Assembly: GCA_964343835.1 (NCBI GenBank)
Contig: CAYFKR010000001.1
Location: 279,944 to 343,943 of the forward strand
Length of the DNA stretch: 64,000 nt
Direction of reading: 5' to 3'
DNA from: CALEMW01 sp964343835
GTDB lineage: Bacteria > Krumholzibacteriota > Krumholzibacteriia > LZORAL124-64-63
Shown here: positions 52,721-61,259 of the stretch, piece by piece
How the letters are laid out: each line of letters begins with the position of its first letter
How positions within the stretch are numbered: position 1 is the first letter of the stretch
Translations under genes and position numbers: made by a program
The notes under the pieces: model-generated
Database searches by the model: none
What the model saw: the letters and a program-made list of their open reading frames with translations, nothing else
Told to the model about the DNA's origin: nothing

Positions 52721-54706
52721 CTACTCGACCTCCTTCACCTCCATGCTCTCGCCCACGGCCCCCACCGGCCCGTTCTCGTCCGGACACACGCCGCCCTCGC
52801 CGCCCTGCCCGATCTCGTAGACCACGTTCGTGATGGTCACCGTGCCGCTGCGCCAGACGATACCGATGGACGGCCCGCCGCCCCCGCCGCCGCCCGGGCC
52901 GCCGGGACCGCCGTTGCCGCCCTGGCCGCCGTCGCCGCCGTAGGTGGCGAGGCCGCCGTCGTCGCCGAGCCCTCCGTAGCCCCGGTTGCCGCCCAGGCCG
53001 CCTTCGCTGCCCAAGCTGCCGTCGCCGCCGTTGCCGCCGTCGCCGGTGGTGATGCGGCAGTCGTGGATGTCGATGGTGCTGGAGCCGTACGAGATGATGC
53101 CGAACGAGCCGCCCCCACCGTGACCACCGTGGCCGCCGCGGCCGCCGTACCCACCGGCTCCGCCGCCGCCTCCCGCGCCGCTGAAGCCGAGGGTCCAGCC
53201 GGCGCCGCTGCCGCCGCCTCCGCCGCCGCTGCCGACGGTGCCCTCACCGCCGGCGCCGCCGTTGCCGAGTCGGTACTGTCCCGACCAGTTCAAGCTGCCG
53301 AAGCCGGGGCCGCCTTCCGTGGCCGGAGCGCCCATGGCGCCGTTGCCGCCGGGTTGGCCCTGGCTGCCCATGTTGGGCATCACGCCGCCTGCTCCGCCAG
53401 TGCCGCCTGCGGGTCCGGCCCCGTCGAGACCGCCGAACCCGTTGAGCAGGCTGCCGACGCCGCCGTTGCCACCGGCGTGCATGCCGCCGCCCGATCCTCC
53501 TGCGCCGCCCTGGGGCGTGATTACCACGGACCAGTCGCCGCCGTTCTGTCCGTCGGCGGACTGGGACGGGCGGGACGGGGGGTACCGGAAGGGGCCGTCG
53601 AGGCCGTCGACGGCGGTCAGGTTGAGGTTGGAGAGGGTGATGGACCCGCACTCCACGAGGGTCACGCACACGGCCGTGGGCTCCTCGGTCGTAGTGGCGG
53701 CGGTGTGGACGTCGAACCCGTCGAAGACGATCTGGTAGTCCTCGTCGCCGATCACGGCCCTCTGCCCGCCATAGATCGCGGACACGGCCCGGCTCTCGCC
53801 TCGCACCCAGGTGTCAGGGGCGAACCCGCCGTACAGGTGAATGCGGTCGCGCAGGCGCACCGACTCGTGGTAGTCGCCGGCGGCCACGTAGACGGCGCCC
53901 GGAACCTGTTCGCCGAGGGCGGCCGCCGCGTCAAGGCCCTGGTCGAGGGTGGCGAAGGGCGCGGCGCGGGTGCCGGGGTTGGAGCCGTCGCCGTCGGGGG
54001 CGACGAAGAAGGCGCTGTCCTTGTCGATGCACACGAAGACCGTGACGGTGTCGGGGGCGCTCACGCCGGCGTCGGTGGACACGACCAGCTCGAAGGCGAG
54101 GCCGCCGACCTCGCTCGGCAGGACGACGCCCGGCTGCTCGACGGCGTCCAGCGTTCCGATCGACGGCCCGGCGATCTGGGTCCAGAGGTAGGTCAGGGGG
54201 AGGCCGTCGGACTCGGTGCTGCCGCTGCCGTCGAGGGTGACGGCCTGGCTGAGGTCCGCGTCGAAGTCGGGGCCGGCGGAGGCGACCGGGGTGCCCTGGG
54301 AGGCCAGGGTGGTGAAGTCGGCGAGGTGTTCGGCGCCGAGGGTGGCGCCGGTGGCGGAGGCCACCGTGGCGTCGATCATGACCGTATAGGCGGTACCGGG
54401 GGCCAGGGGGGCGTCCGGGGTGAAGGTGGCGGTGGCGCCGTTCGCGGCTGCGACGCCCGCGACGCCGTCGATGCGGAAGGTGGTCGCGGTGACGGTGGTC
54501 GGGTCGAGGTCGGCGTCGAAGGTGGCGGTGACGACGTCCTGGACGGAGACGTCCGCGGCCTCGTCGGCGGGGGAGAGGGTCAGCAGGACGAGCACCGGAT
54601 CGGGATCGGTGGGGTCGGATGAGCAGCCGATGAGGAGGAGGGTGAGGGATGCGAGGGTGGTCAGGGCCACGAGGGCGGCACGGGTGGTGGGGCGCGTGCG
54701 GGGCAT
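52721..54706 (-). CDS. Glycine-rich surface lipoprotein with Ig-like and right-handed beta-helix regions
   Basis: The product is 661 residues. Lipobox LLIGC lies near residue 28. A Big_5-type Ig domain (VLLTLSPADEAADVSVQDVV) follows, then a PKD/cadherin-like domain (TPVASAGPDFDADLSQAVTL, LTYLWTQIAGPSIG), then a pectate-lyase-type parallel beta-helix start (FFVAPDGDGSNPGTRAAPFA). About 230 residues from 410 on are dominated by Gly-Gly-x repeats. A DUF1565-like passenger with Gly-rich loops is typical of secreted surface proteins of myxobacteria and related high-GC lineages. It is probably a surface-exposed adhesin or matrix protein; no catalytic motif is seen. Confidence 0.75.
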   Translation of the reverse strand: MPRTRPTTRAALVALTTLASLTLLLIGCSSDPTDPDPVLVLLTLSPADEAADVSVQDVVTATFDADLDPTTVTATTFRIDGVAGVAAANGATATFTPDAPLAPGTAYTVMIDATVASATGATLGAEHLADFTTLASQGTPVASAGPDFDADLSQAVTLDGSGSTESDGLPLTYLWTQIAGPSIGTLDAVEQPGVVLPSEVGGLAFELVVSTDAGVSAPDTVTVFVCIDKDSAFFVAPDGDGSNPGTRAAPFATLDQGLDAAAALGEQVPGAVYVAAGDYHESVRLRDRIHLYGGFAPDTWVRGESRAVSAIYGGQRAVIGDEDYQIVFDGFDVHTAATTTEEPTAVCVTLVECGSITLSNLNLTAVDGLDGPFRYPPSRPSQSADGQNGGDWSVVITPQGGAGGSGGGMHAGGNGGVGSLLNGFGGLDGAGPAGGTGGAGGVMPNMGSQGQPGGNGAMGAPATEGGPGFGSLNWSGQYRLGNGGAGGEGTVGSGGGGGGSGAGWTLGFSGAGGGGGAGGYGGRGGHGGHGGGGSFGIISYGSSTIDIHDCRITTGDGGNGGDGSLGSEGGLGGNRGYGGLGDDGGLATYGGDGGQGGNGGPGGPGGGGGGGPSIGIVWRSGTVTITNVVYEIGQGGEGGVCPDENGPVGAVGESMEVKEVE

Positions 54707-54821
54707 GGGGCATCCCTTCGCTCGGGGGGCTGCTTCGAATGTCCTGTGACGGGATGGTACTTCAGGGAGGGGGTGTTGGGGAGGGAAAGATCGGGGGATT
54801 TCAATAAGGCGGCCGGCCGGG

Positions 54822-55319
54822 TCAGGTCCGTGTCGTCAGCGACAGCACGATCGTTGCGATCGTGTTGTTCAACACGTGGGGAATCAGTGCCGCATAGTAG
54901 GCGTGCTTGAAACTCTTGCCGCGCCAGGCCAGATACGCACACGAGAGAACGAAGAAACTCCACGCGCTGCCGAAGAACCAAAGCAGGCCGAACAGCCCGT
55001 GGAAGATCCCCCAAAGAACAGCGGAGACGATCGCCACGCGGATCTTGCTCGTGATGAAGACCGACAGGATGGCGATGGCCGCCGCCAATAGAAAGGTCTC
55101 GAAGATCGGTGCGATGGTTGTCGATGCGATGACTGCCCATGGGGAGAAGGTCGGGGCCGGTGGGGAGTATCGGGTCGGGTCCAATCCTGCGAGTTGCAGC
55201 AGGAGGCCGGCTGTGACCAGCAGAGCGGCGGACGGGATCGTCGCCAGGGGCAGGACGAGCAGGCAGTAGCGCCATAGCGGGGTGTTCGTGTTGAAGAGGA
55301 AGTCTATGAGTCTCTTCAT
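54822..55319 (-). CDS. Degenerate CPBP/CAAX-protease-like membrane protein
   Basis: This 165-residue protein has four to five hydrophobic helices. Elements reminiscent of the CPBP (CAAX protease and bacteriocin-processing) family are PIFETFLLA around Glu74 (normally EE-x3-R), WGIFHGLFG with His107, and IPHVLNN with His148 and Asn151. The second Glu and the Arg of motif 1 are missing, so protease activity is doubtful. It is the last gene of the three-gene island. Some CPBP proteins provide bacteriocin immunity or act in phage defence; here that is only contextual. Confidence 0.5.
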   Translation of the reverse strand: MKRLIDFLFNTNTPLWRYCLLVLPLATIPSAALLVTAGLLLQLAGLDPTRYSPPAPTFSPWAVIASTTIAPIFETFLLAAAIAILSVFITSKIRVAIVSAVLWGIFHGLFGLLWFFGSAWSFFVLSCAYLAWRGKSFKHAYYAALIPHVLNNTIATIVLSLTTRT

Positions 55320-55335
55320 GATGTCGCCTGATGTT

Positions 55336-55380
55336 GGCCGTTCTAGGCGGCTTTGTCAGCTGCAAGCGCTTGTTATACGG
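55336..55380 (-). repeat. attC-like element B after the nuclease-like gene
   Basis: Read on the minus strand it starts 2 nt after the nuclease-like gene's stop, as CCGTATAACAAGCGC, then CAGC, CAAAGCCGCC and a GCCG-N7-CGGC hairpin. It aligns to element A at about three of four positions. The GTATAAC start resembles an integron attC R'' box, but the matching right half (GTTATAC) is not visible, so it would be a degenerate or half site. Confidence 0.45.
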
Positions 55381-55381
55381 C

Positions 55382-55888
55382 TCAGTAGCCTACAATTAGG
55401 ATCCCCCTCAACGGGAGCTCAACCCTGTTGCTCGCGTACAGCGTGTCGAAGAATTTGATGAGCTTATCAAAGTCCATGCCGTCCCTGTAGACATTCCGCA
55501 CGGCGATTGCCAAGTACCACACCCCGTGCATCATTGAGGCTTGAAACAGGTCCTTCAGAAATTGGTTGTTTACTACCGCGCGCCCCGCCTCAACCTCAAG
55601 GACAAACCCCTCATCTCTGTGATACCCGTCAGCCTCAAAGTGCTTCTCTAGTCTCCCGTTGAGACCAAACAAGACCGGAACGTGTACCTTCTCTATAGCC
55701 TTTTTCCCGCGCTCTACCTCGAACCCTATTTGTTCGAGCCCACTCCGAAGCACGGCTAATACTTCATCACTTTTCAGTGTGTGCGAATCTGAGTCTATTT
55801 CGCCCGACACATCATCAAAGACATTGATGACCCTCGTGGCCAACGGTGGCGCCATATCTGACTTGGGGTAGTATTGCCAGTTGATCAT
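55382..55888 (-). CDS. Hypothetical protein, possible PD-(D/E)xK-type nuclease
   Basis: The product is 168 residues. The central segment HFEADGYHRDEGFVLEVEAG (84-102) has Asp and Glu-x-Glu spacing after a predicted strand, reminiscent of restriction-endonuclease-like cores (Asp86 or Asp92; Glu98/Glu100). It is followed by the helix VVNNQFLKDLFQA, which resembles the helix after the core strand. The ExK lysine is absent, so catalysis is not certain. The protein is compact, charged and has no signal peptide. It lies between the P-loop ATPase and the CPBP-like gene on the same strand, in AT-rich DNA. Nuclease function is a hypothesis. Confidence 0.45.
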   Translation of the reverse strand: MINWQYYPKSDMAPPLATRVINVFDDVSGEIDSDSHTLKSDEVLAVLRSGLEQIGFEVERGKKAIEKVHVPVLFGLNGRLEKHFEADGYHRDEGFVLEVEAGRAVVNNQFLKDLFQASMMHGVWYLAIAVRNVYRDGMDFDKLIKFFDTLYASNRVELPLRGILIVGY

Positions 55889-55959
55889 GTCTGTCCTCTT
55901 GACTGAATAATGTCGACATCAGCAGCAAAGGCGTCTGGCGCGGGCCTGGCGCAAGCTAG

Positions 55960-56005
55960 GGCCGTGACAAGCGGCTTTGACGGCTGGAAGCCTTTGTTAG
56001 AGGTC
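55960..56005 (-). repeat. attC-like element A after the ATPase gene
   Basis: On the minus strand the ATPase stop codon runs directly into GACCTCTAACAAAGGC, then CAGCCG, CAAAGCCGC and a GCCG-N7-CGGC hairpin. It is homologous to element B. GACCTCTAAC (minus strand, 56005-55996) is the exact reverse complement of GTTAGAGGTC just upstream of the ATPase start (minus strand, 57600-57591). That is the relation expected between the R'' box of an integron cassette and its own 5' end. Confidence 0.45.
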
Positions 56006-57572
56006 ACTCTACCGACAACACATCCTCTCCCAGGATGATCCTCCGGATGCTTCTCTTATCATCAAACGGCACGACGTACTCCGTACCAGATGCGTCTTCG
56101 ACTAGATTGATCTGCGGCTGCTTTGATGTATTTAACAAGTCCACATACGTGCCATAATCTAGCGAGTATATGTTATAACGGGTGCCAGGATTATCTTTGT
56201 CCGCATAACCTCGCTGCATGTGGTGGAGAACTCGAGCATCGAAGAGTCGCTGAATTACAGGATGTCGTTCAAGCTCTCGCGGCAATAGGAACGACCTCGC
56301 CTTTCGGCCTCCGATCACCTCATCAACTATCCTTCGCAGGACTCGCAACAAGTTCTCACTTAGATGCTGCGATTTGTCCTGCTCAAACCAGAGTCGCGCC
56401 GACTCTACGATAGCGTTTTTATCTATACTATCTCTACCACGACGCTTCGAGTCAAAGAACGACTTTGTAAATATATTGATTAGATCACGAATAACCCCTT
56501 CTGACGCGCGGGCAAGCTCGTGAAACGTCGCCCTCTCCGTAAACATTCGAGTCGCCATAGTTTTTCCGGATACTACGCGGTACTGCTCCTTCAAAATCCC
56601 CTCGGGAAGATCGGTGCCAATATGCCGAAACAGCACATCCGAATAGATCTCTGAAATTGCTTCAGGATTACGGTCAAACACAAAATAGTCGTCGAGGTCT
56701 ATTGCCGTGGAAATATCCGCGCCGAGTTCGAATCCAATTCTCCGGTCTCCGATCGTGGTGAAGAAATTTGTGCGGTGCTCGAGAGATGCGATTTTTATGA
56801 TCGCCTTAGGATTCGGTATTATACTCCTTCGCAATAGTTCAGCCAGGAACGGCTGCGCGTCCTCGGGTATCGACGACCACTCGTCAAACAGAACGAAGAG
56901 GTCTGCTTCGGCAAGATCCAGTACTGCCGACAACATTGCCTGGAGGTCAGGGAATAGTATCCGCTCATCAACCTCATATTCAAATGTGATCGACTCTTCG
57001 CTCCGATGACCCTCCGCATGCTCATGTCCTGCACGTGCAAGTCCGCCAGTAACTGGGTCAATTGCTACACCTACATCGGTTCTGGATTCGGCCGTATCCT
57101 CCTCGGCCCTATTGCCACGAACCGGGTTCTCTTGAAGCTTGCCCTCCACGAAGCATGATGCAAGGTCGGACAACGCTATGAATGCTGCCTCAGACTTGTC
57201 CGGGGCGATATCAACTATATAGTCGAGCAACGCATTGTGTATCTCGCTCAGCACGTCCCGAAACAGGGACAAGCATCGGTTCTGCAGCGGCAAAGAGAGA
57301 TCCGTGTACTGACTAGCGCTCCCAAGCGTCCTTGCATCGATGTATACAACGACAGCATTCTTGTAAGTGCCAAAGCGTGATTCCAGAACGCGCAGGACAT
57401 GTGTTTTGCCCGTGCCGCGACGGCCGTACATAATTTGATTGTTCTTGTTCTCCAATTGCGGCACCACCCCAATGTCGACATAGGTATGCAGCAACTTATC
57501 AATGTCGGACTGCCTCTCCGAACGCTGGAGAATTCCGGAAACCGCACGTGACACGTACACATCATGTAGCAT
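56004..57572 (-). CDS. ORC/CDC6-like P-loop ATPase
   Basis: The product is 522 residues. Walker A is GRRGTGKTH (50-58); Walker B is LFVLFDEWS with Asp230-Glu231. A sensor-1-like strand IIKIASLEHRTNF lies near 260. The C-terminal half is helical with RMFTERATFHELARASEGVI (winged-helix-like lid) and ends with LPRELERHPVIQRLFDARVL. The pattern matches ORC-CDC6-type or STAND-like P-loop proteins often seen in accessory and defence loci. Residues about 150-195 form a charged insertion. No signal peptide or membrane helix is present. It is first in the minus-strand trio. DNA-dependent sensing or remodelling is plausible but unproven. Confidence 0.75.
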   Translation of the reverse strand: MLHDVYVSRAVSGILQRSERQSDIDKLLHTYVDIGVVPQLENKNNQIMYGRRGTGKTHVLRVLESRFGTYKNAVVVYIDARTLGSASQYTDLSLPLQNRCLSLFRDVLSEIHNALLDYIVDIAPDKSEAAFIALSDLASCFVEGKLQENPVRGNRAEEDTAESRTDVGVAIDPVTGGLARAGHEHAEGHRSEESITFEYEVDERILFPDLQAMLSAVLDLAEADLFVLFDEWSSIPEDAQPFLAELLRRSIIPNPKAIIKIASLEHRTNFFTTIGDRRIGFELGADISTAIDLDDYFVFDRNPEAISEIYSDVLFRHIGTDLPEGILKEQYRVVSGKTMATRMFTERATFHELARASEGVIRDLINIFTKSFFDSKRRGRDSIDKNAIVESARLWFEQDKSQHLSENLLRVLRRIVDEVIGGRKARSFLLPRELERHPVIQRLFDARVLHHMQRGYADKDNPGTRYNIYSLDYGTYVDLLNTSKQPQINLVEDASGTEYVVPFDDKRSIRRIILGEDVLSVE

Positions 57573-57590
57573 TTCTACCCCTGACTACTA

Positions 57591-57600
57591 GACCTCTAAC
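57591..57600 (-). repeat. Cassette-end-like 10-bp repeat upstream of the ATPase gene
   Basis: GACCTCTAAC on the plus strand (GTTAGAGGTC on the coding strand, 18 nt upstream of the ATG) is inverted relative to 55996-56005. The two copies bracket the ATPase gene precisely. Confidence 0.5.
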
Positions 57601-57835
57601 TCAAAATGGACAGTTGCGAATATCGAATAGCCCTCGATAAACACGAGACTCCCCGGTCCACTAGATCCCAGTGCTGCCCAATAAGCCGATAGCAAAGACG
57701 ATGTTTAGTCAGGATAAAGACGAGCAGCTATTACTGTCACCGTATCACGCTGACAACCCGCCGTCAATTCCACCCCAAACGAAACGAGACCGAGCTCCCG
57801 CCCGGCCTCGCATTCTATGCCGTAGGAGCCAGCCC

Positions 57836-59221
57836 CTACTTCCACTGCCCCGACATAAACTCATCCACCTCAGGAATCCCCCCCTGATGCAGCAGATATC
57901 CGTTATGCGGCTCCCGCTCCGTGATGTCCCGCGCCACCGGCTTCAACATGATCCGCTTCACCTCGTCCAGATCATGCGTCTGCCCCAGCGCCCAGCCCAG
58001 CTTCACGTAGGCCGCCTCGGGCAGCATGTTCGCCGCGGGCACCACGCCCAGTTCCATGATCTCGCGGCCGGTTTCGTACACGAACATCTGCACGTAGCCC
58101 CAGAGGGTCTGCACGGTCATGTACATGGCCACGCCGGCCTCGTGGGCGCGGCCGAGGGCCTCGTAGAGGGGGCGGTTCACGTGGCCCAGGCCGGTGCCGG
58201 CGATCACGATGCCCTTGTAGCCGTTGTCCACCAGGGAGTCGATGATGTCGGGCTTCATGTCGGGGTAGTAGTAGACCAGCGACACGCGGTCGTCGAACAC
58301 GGCCTTCACGTTCACGCTCGTGTCGGTGCGGCGGACGTTGTAGTCGTCCTTGAAGGGGGTCACGCCGGCCGGGTCCACCTTGCCCAGCGGAATGTCGCTG
58401 AGGGTGCGGAACGTGGACCGGTAGCTCGAGTGCATCTTGCGCACGCGGGTGCCCTGGTGCAGCAGGCCGTACTGGTCGCTGGTGGGGCCGAACATGCAGA
58501 CCATCACCTCGGCCATGTCGCTGGTGGCGGCGGTGGTGGTGGCGTTGATCAGGTTGATGGCCGCGTCGCTGGAGGGGCGGTCGCTGGAGCGCTGGCTGCC
58601 CACCATCACGATGGGCACCGGTGAGTCCTGCACCATGTAGCTCAGCGCCGCTGCGGTGTGGTGCATGGTGTCGGTGCCGTGGCCCACCACGATGCCGTCC
58701 ACGCCCTTCTCGATCTCCGCGCCGATGGCTTCCGCCAGGCCGATCCACTGCTCGTGGCCCATGTTCTCGCTGAACACGCCGTAGAGCTTCTCGGTCTCCA
58801 GGTTGCAGATGTCCGCCAGCTCGGGCACCGAGCCGTACAGCTCGCCGGGGGAGAAGGCGGGGATCACCGCGCCGGTGCGGTAGTCCAGCCTGGACGCGAT
58901 GGTGCCGCCGGTCCCGAACAGCTTGACCCGGGGCTTGCCCTCCTCGTAGGGGAAGTCCTGTTCGGGGATCTTGTAGTTGGCCACCTTGCGGCCGTGCACG
59001 GTGATGCTCTCGATGCCGCGCACGTGCAGGCCCACGTTGTAGCCCGTGATCATCTTCAGCACGATGTGGTCCGGGTCGGCCATCTCGTTGCGGGGCAGGA
59101 TCAGGCCGGCGAACTCGCCCTTGTCCGTGGCGACGGTCACGTCGCTCCACACCAGGGCCTCGAACTCCTGCAGCTTGGCCAGGGCGGCGCCGCGGTAGCC
59201 CTTGTAGTCCTCGTTGCTCAC
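57836..59221 (-). CDS. gatD: Glutamyl-tRNA(Gln) amidotransferase subunit D (archaeal type)
   Basis: The product is 461 residues. An N-terminal SH3-like/AnsA-linker domain (1-95) is followed by an L-asparaginase-type glutaminase domain. It contains the nucleophile motif GTGGTIAS (103-110), HGTDTMHHTAAALS (181-194; Thr183 and Asp184), and the catalytic Lys in RKMHSS. GatD releases ammonia from Gln or Asn for transfer to Glu-tRNA(Gln) bound by GatE. The N-terminal domain distinguishes it from plain L-asparaginase. The GTG start overlaps the gatE stop (GTGA), as expected of a two-subunit enzyme. GatDE is classically archaeal, yet composition here matches the host. Confidence 0.93.
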   Translation of the reverse strand: MSNEDYKGYRGAALAKLQEFEALVWSDVTVATDKGEFAGLILPRNEMADPDHIVLKMITGYNVGLHVRGIESITVHGRKVANYKIPEQDFPYEEGKPRVKLFGTGGTIASRLDYRTGAVIPAFSPGELYGSVPELADICNLETEKLYGVFSENMGHEQWIGLAEAIGAEIEKGVDGIVVGHGTDTMHHTAAALSYMVQDSPVPIVMVGSQRSSDRPSSDAAINLINATTTAATSDMAEVMVCMFGPTSDQYGLLHQGTRVRKMHSSYRSTFRTLSDIPLGKVDPAGVTPFKDDYNVRRTDTSVNVKAVFDDRVSLVYYYPDMKPDIIDSLVDNGYKGIVIAGTGLGHVNRPLYEALGRAHEAGVAMYMTVQTLWGYVQMFVYETGREIMELGVVPAANMLPEAAYVKLGWALGQTHDLDEVKRIMLKPVARDITEREPHNGYLLHQGGIPEVDEFMSGQWK

Positions 59222-61125
59222 GCGAGCACCTCCTCGGTCCAGCCGGCCAGGGTCGCGCCGGGCACCAGGCCCCGCAGGTCGGCCGTGATCGTGCGCAGGG
59301 CGGCCCGCGGGCGGCGGGCGTCGTGCGGCAGGTTGTCGGGCAGGGCGGCGATGGCCGCGTCGAAGCGCTTGCGCGCCTCGTCCTCGCGCAAGGGCGAAGG
59401 AAGGGGATCCAGTCCCAGGGCCACGGCCTCGGGCAGCAGGTCGCCGGCAACCAGCCGGTCCACCACCGTGTCCCACCACTCGCCGGCGGCGTGGACGTTC
59501 AGCGGCCTCGGCGCATCGCGGTCCAGCAGCAGCGACGCCAGGCCGGTGGCGCTCAGGGCGCCGTCGTCGGTCAGGCGGGGCAGCAGCCGCGCGAACAGGT
59601 CCCAGCCGGGGTGACGCACCAGGCGCCGGGCCAGATCCTCGCCCACGCCGGCCTCGCGGGCCATCGCCAGGCGCTCCCACGGGCGCAGGGGCATGCCTTC
59701 GCGCAGGGTCTCCACCCTTGCGCCGTCCAGCACGATGGGGGGCAGGTCCGTGTCCGGGTACATGCGGCTCGGGCCGGGCAGGATGCGCTCGAAGCCGTTG
59801 GTGCCGTCGGGCAGCGACTGGCGGGTCTCTTCGGGAATGCCGGTGGCGGCGTCGCGGGCGCGGATCAGGATCTCGCCCACGGCGGTCTTCACGTCCTTCT
59901 CGTCGCCCCAGACCACCATCACCGGGGTGCCGTGGTCCACGCCGCACGCCTTCTCGATCTTCTCCCACTCGGCGCTCGACAGGGTCTCCGTCTCGCTCGT
60001 GGAGCACACGATGTTCGGCAGCGTGTCGATGCACGCCACCACCCGCACGCGGTCCGAGAACTCCTTCAGGAACCGGGTGTGGGGCTGGGTGGGGGTGTTG
60101 ATCAGGCCCTCGAAGCCCGGCAGGGGCACGGCGGCCACACGGGCGCCCTTGCTCACATGTTTCTGCATGTAGCGCCAGTCGGTGGCCTGGACGATCTGGG
60201 TCACGTCCTGCGAGTTGTCCTCGATGGTCTCGGCGGTCACGCCGCGGCCGTTGAGCACGTCGCGGATGGCCAGCAGGCTGCGCTGCCTGAGCGCCTCGTT
60301 GTGCACCAGGCGGGGGATGGCCTTGATGCTCGACACGCCCTTGATCTCGATGCGGGTGCCGCCGGTGATGCTCACGTTCACGTCCTGGCGGCCGGCGCCG
60401 GCGCCGGTGCGCACCAGGCCCGACGCGCGCGACAGGCGGCGCAGGGCCTCGCACACGCTGGCGGCGTCTTCGGGGGTGTGCATGTCGGGCTCGGTGACGG
60501 TTTCGATGAGGGGCATGCCCAGGCGGTCGGTGCGGTACACCCTGAGGTGGCCCTGGTCCTGTACCTCGCGGCAGCTGTCCTCCTCGATCGACAGCTGACG
60601 GATGCCGATGGTGCGGCCCTCGTGGGGGATCGACCCGTGCACGCCGATGATGGCCGTGCGCTGGAAGCCCGTGGGGATGCTGCCGTCCAGGTACTGCTTG
60701 CGCGCGATGTGCAGCTCGTCCACCAGCTGCAGGTCCAGCATCATGGAGATGATCACGGCGCGCTCGAGCGCTTCCGGGTCCATCTCGAACGGCGGGGCGT
60801 CATCCATCTCGTACGTGCACACCGACTCGTTCTTCAGCAGGTAGTGGATCTCCTTGCGCGTCTTGAACTCCATGAGCGCGGTGCCGTCGTAGTCGCCCAT
60901 CTCCGAGAGGGTGGGGCGCATGTGGCGGAGGATCTCCACGTCGTGGCCGTCGGCGTGGTACAGGCCGGCTGGGCAGCGGCAGAAGAGCTTGCGGCGCGTC
61001 AGCAGCTGCTGATGCACCTCCAGGCCCACCATCAGGCCCAGGGCCTCGTACTCGGCGGCGGTCCAGCTGCCGTAGACGGGCAGGGGATTCCCCTGCAGGG
61101 GATCGTAGGAGACGTCGAGGGTCAT
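59218..61125 (-). CDS. gatE: Glutamyl-tRNA(Gln) amidotransferase subunit E (archaeal type)
   Basis: The product is 635 residues. The GatB/GatE catalytic cradle has GLEVHQQL (34-41), CRCPAGLYHADG, EEDSCREV, RTDRLGMPLIETVTEPDM and GAGRQDVNVSITGG. A GAD-type insertion (about residues 300-420, VAAVPLPGFEGLIN to DEKDVKTAVGEI) separates it from the C-terminal YqeY-like tail. The insertion and the paired gatD distinguish it from bacterial GatB. The length is close to archaeal GatE. It amidates mischarged Glu-tRNA(Gln) using ammonia from GatD. The ATG at 61125 begins the conserved region; the ribosome-binding site is weak. Confidence 0.93.
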   Translation of the reverse strand: MTLDVSYDPLQGNPLPVYGSWTAAEYEALGLMVGLEVHQQLLTRRKLFCRCPAGLYHADGHDVEILRHMRPTLSEMGDYDGTALMEFKTRKEIHYLLKNESVCTYEMDDAPPFEMDPEALERAVIISMMLDLQLVDELHIARKQYLDGSIPTGFQRTAIIGVHGSIPHEGRTIGIRQLSIEEDSCREVQDQGHLRVYRTDRLGMPLIETVTEPDMHTPEDAASVCEALRRLSRASGLVRTGAGAGRQDVNVSITGGTRIEIKGVSSIKAIPRLVHNEALRQRSLLAIRDVLNGRGVTAETIEDNSQDVTQIVQATDWRYMQKHVSKGARVAAVPLPGFEGLINTPTQPHTRFLKEFSDRVRVVACIDTLPNIVCSTSETETLSSAEWEKIEKACGVDHGTPVMVVWGDEKDVKTAVGEILIRARDAATGIPEETRQSLPDGTNGFERILPGPSRMYPDTDLPPIVLDGARVETLREGMPLRPWERLAMAREAGVGEDLARRLVRHPGWDLFARLLPRLTDDGALSATGLASLLLDRDAPRPLNVHAAGEWWDTVVDRLVAGDLLPEAVALGLDPLPSPLREDEARKRFDAAIAALPDNLPHDARRPRAALRTITADLRGLVPGATLAGWTEEVLA

Positions 61126-61259
61126 GGAGCGTCCCGTCCGGAAGGGTTGAAGGTCGAGAATCGGTCCGGCGCGTTGAAATATAGATGGCCCGACAGGGGG
61201 CTCCAACCCGCTTTTTAGGGTTCGATCAACAAGTTTCGCAGATATTGAGTCGCGGGGGG

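Larger units (their letters stand above)
54707..57835. mobile_element. AT-rich accessory island (possible cassette array)
   Basis: Base composition drops visibly from the very GC-rich background between about 54.8 and 57.83 kb, with abrupt return in gatD. The segment holds three minus-strand genes and two homologous attC-like intergenic elements. The 263 nt between 57573 and 57835 hold no convincing gene apart from a CTCTAAC-type end at 57591-57600. No integrase or transposase is inside the window. Confidence 0.6.

Noticed and set aside
53000..53530. Repetitive GCCGCC pattern resembling a tandem or CRISPR-like array
   Set aside because: No regular repeat-spacer spacing; it is the coding DNA of the Gly-Gly-x region in the surface lipoprotein.
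57671..58624. Plus-strand open frame at the island edge
   Set aside because: It runs antisense into gatD with His/Val-rich shadow composition; its first part is AT-rich intergenic DNA without a ribosome-binding site.
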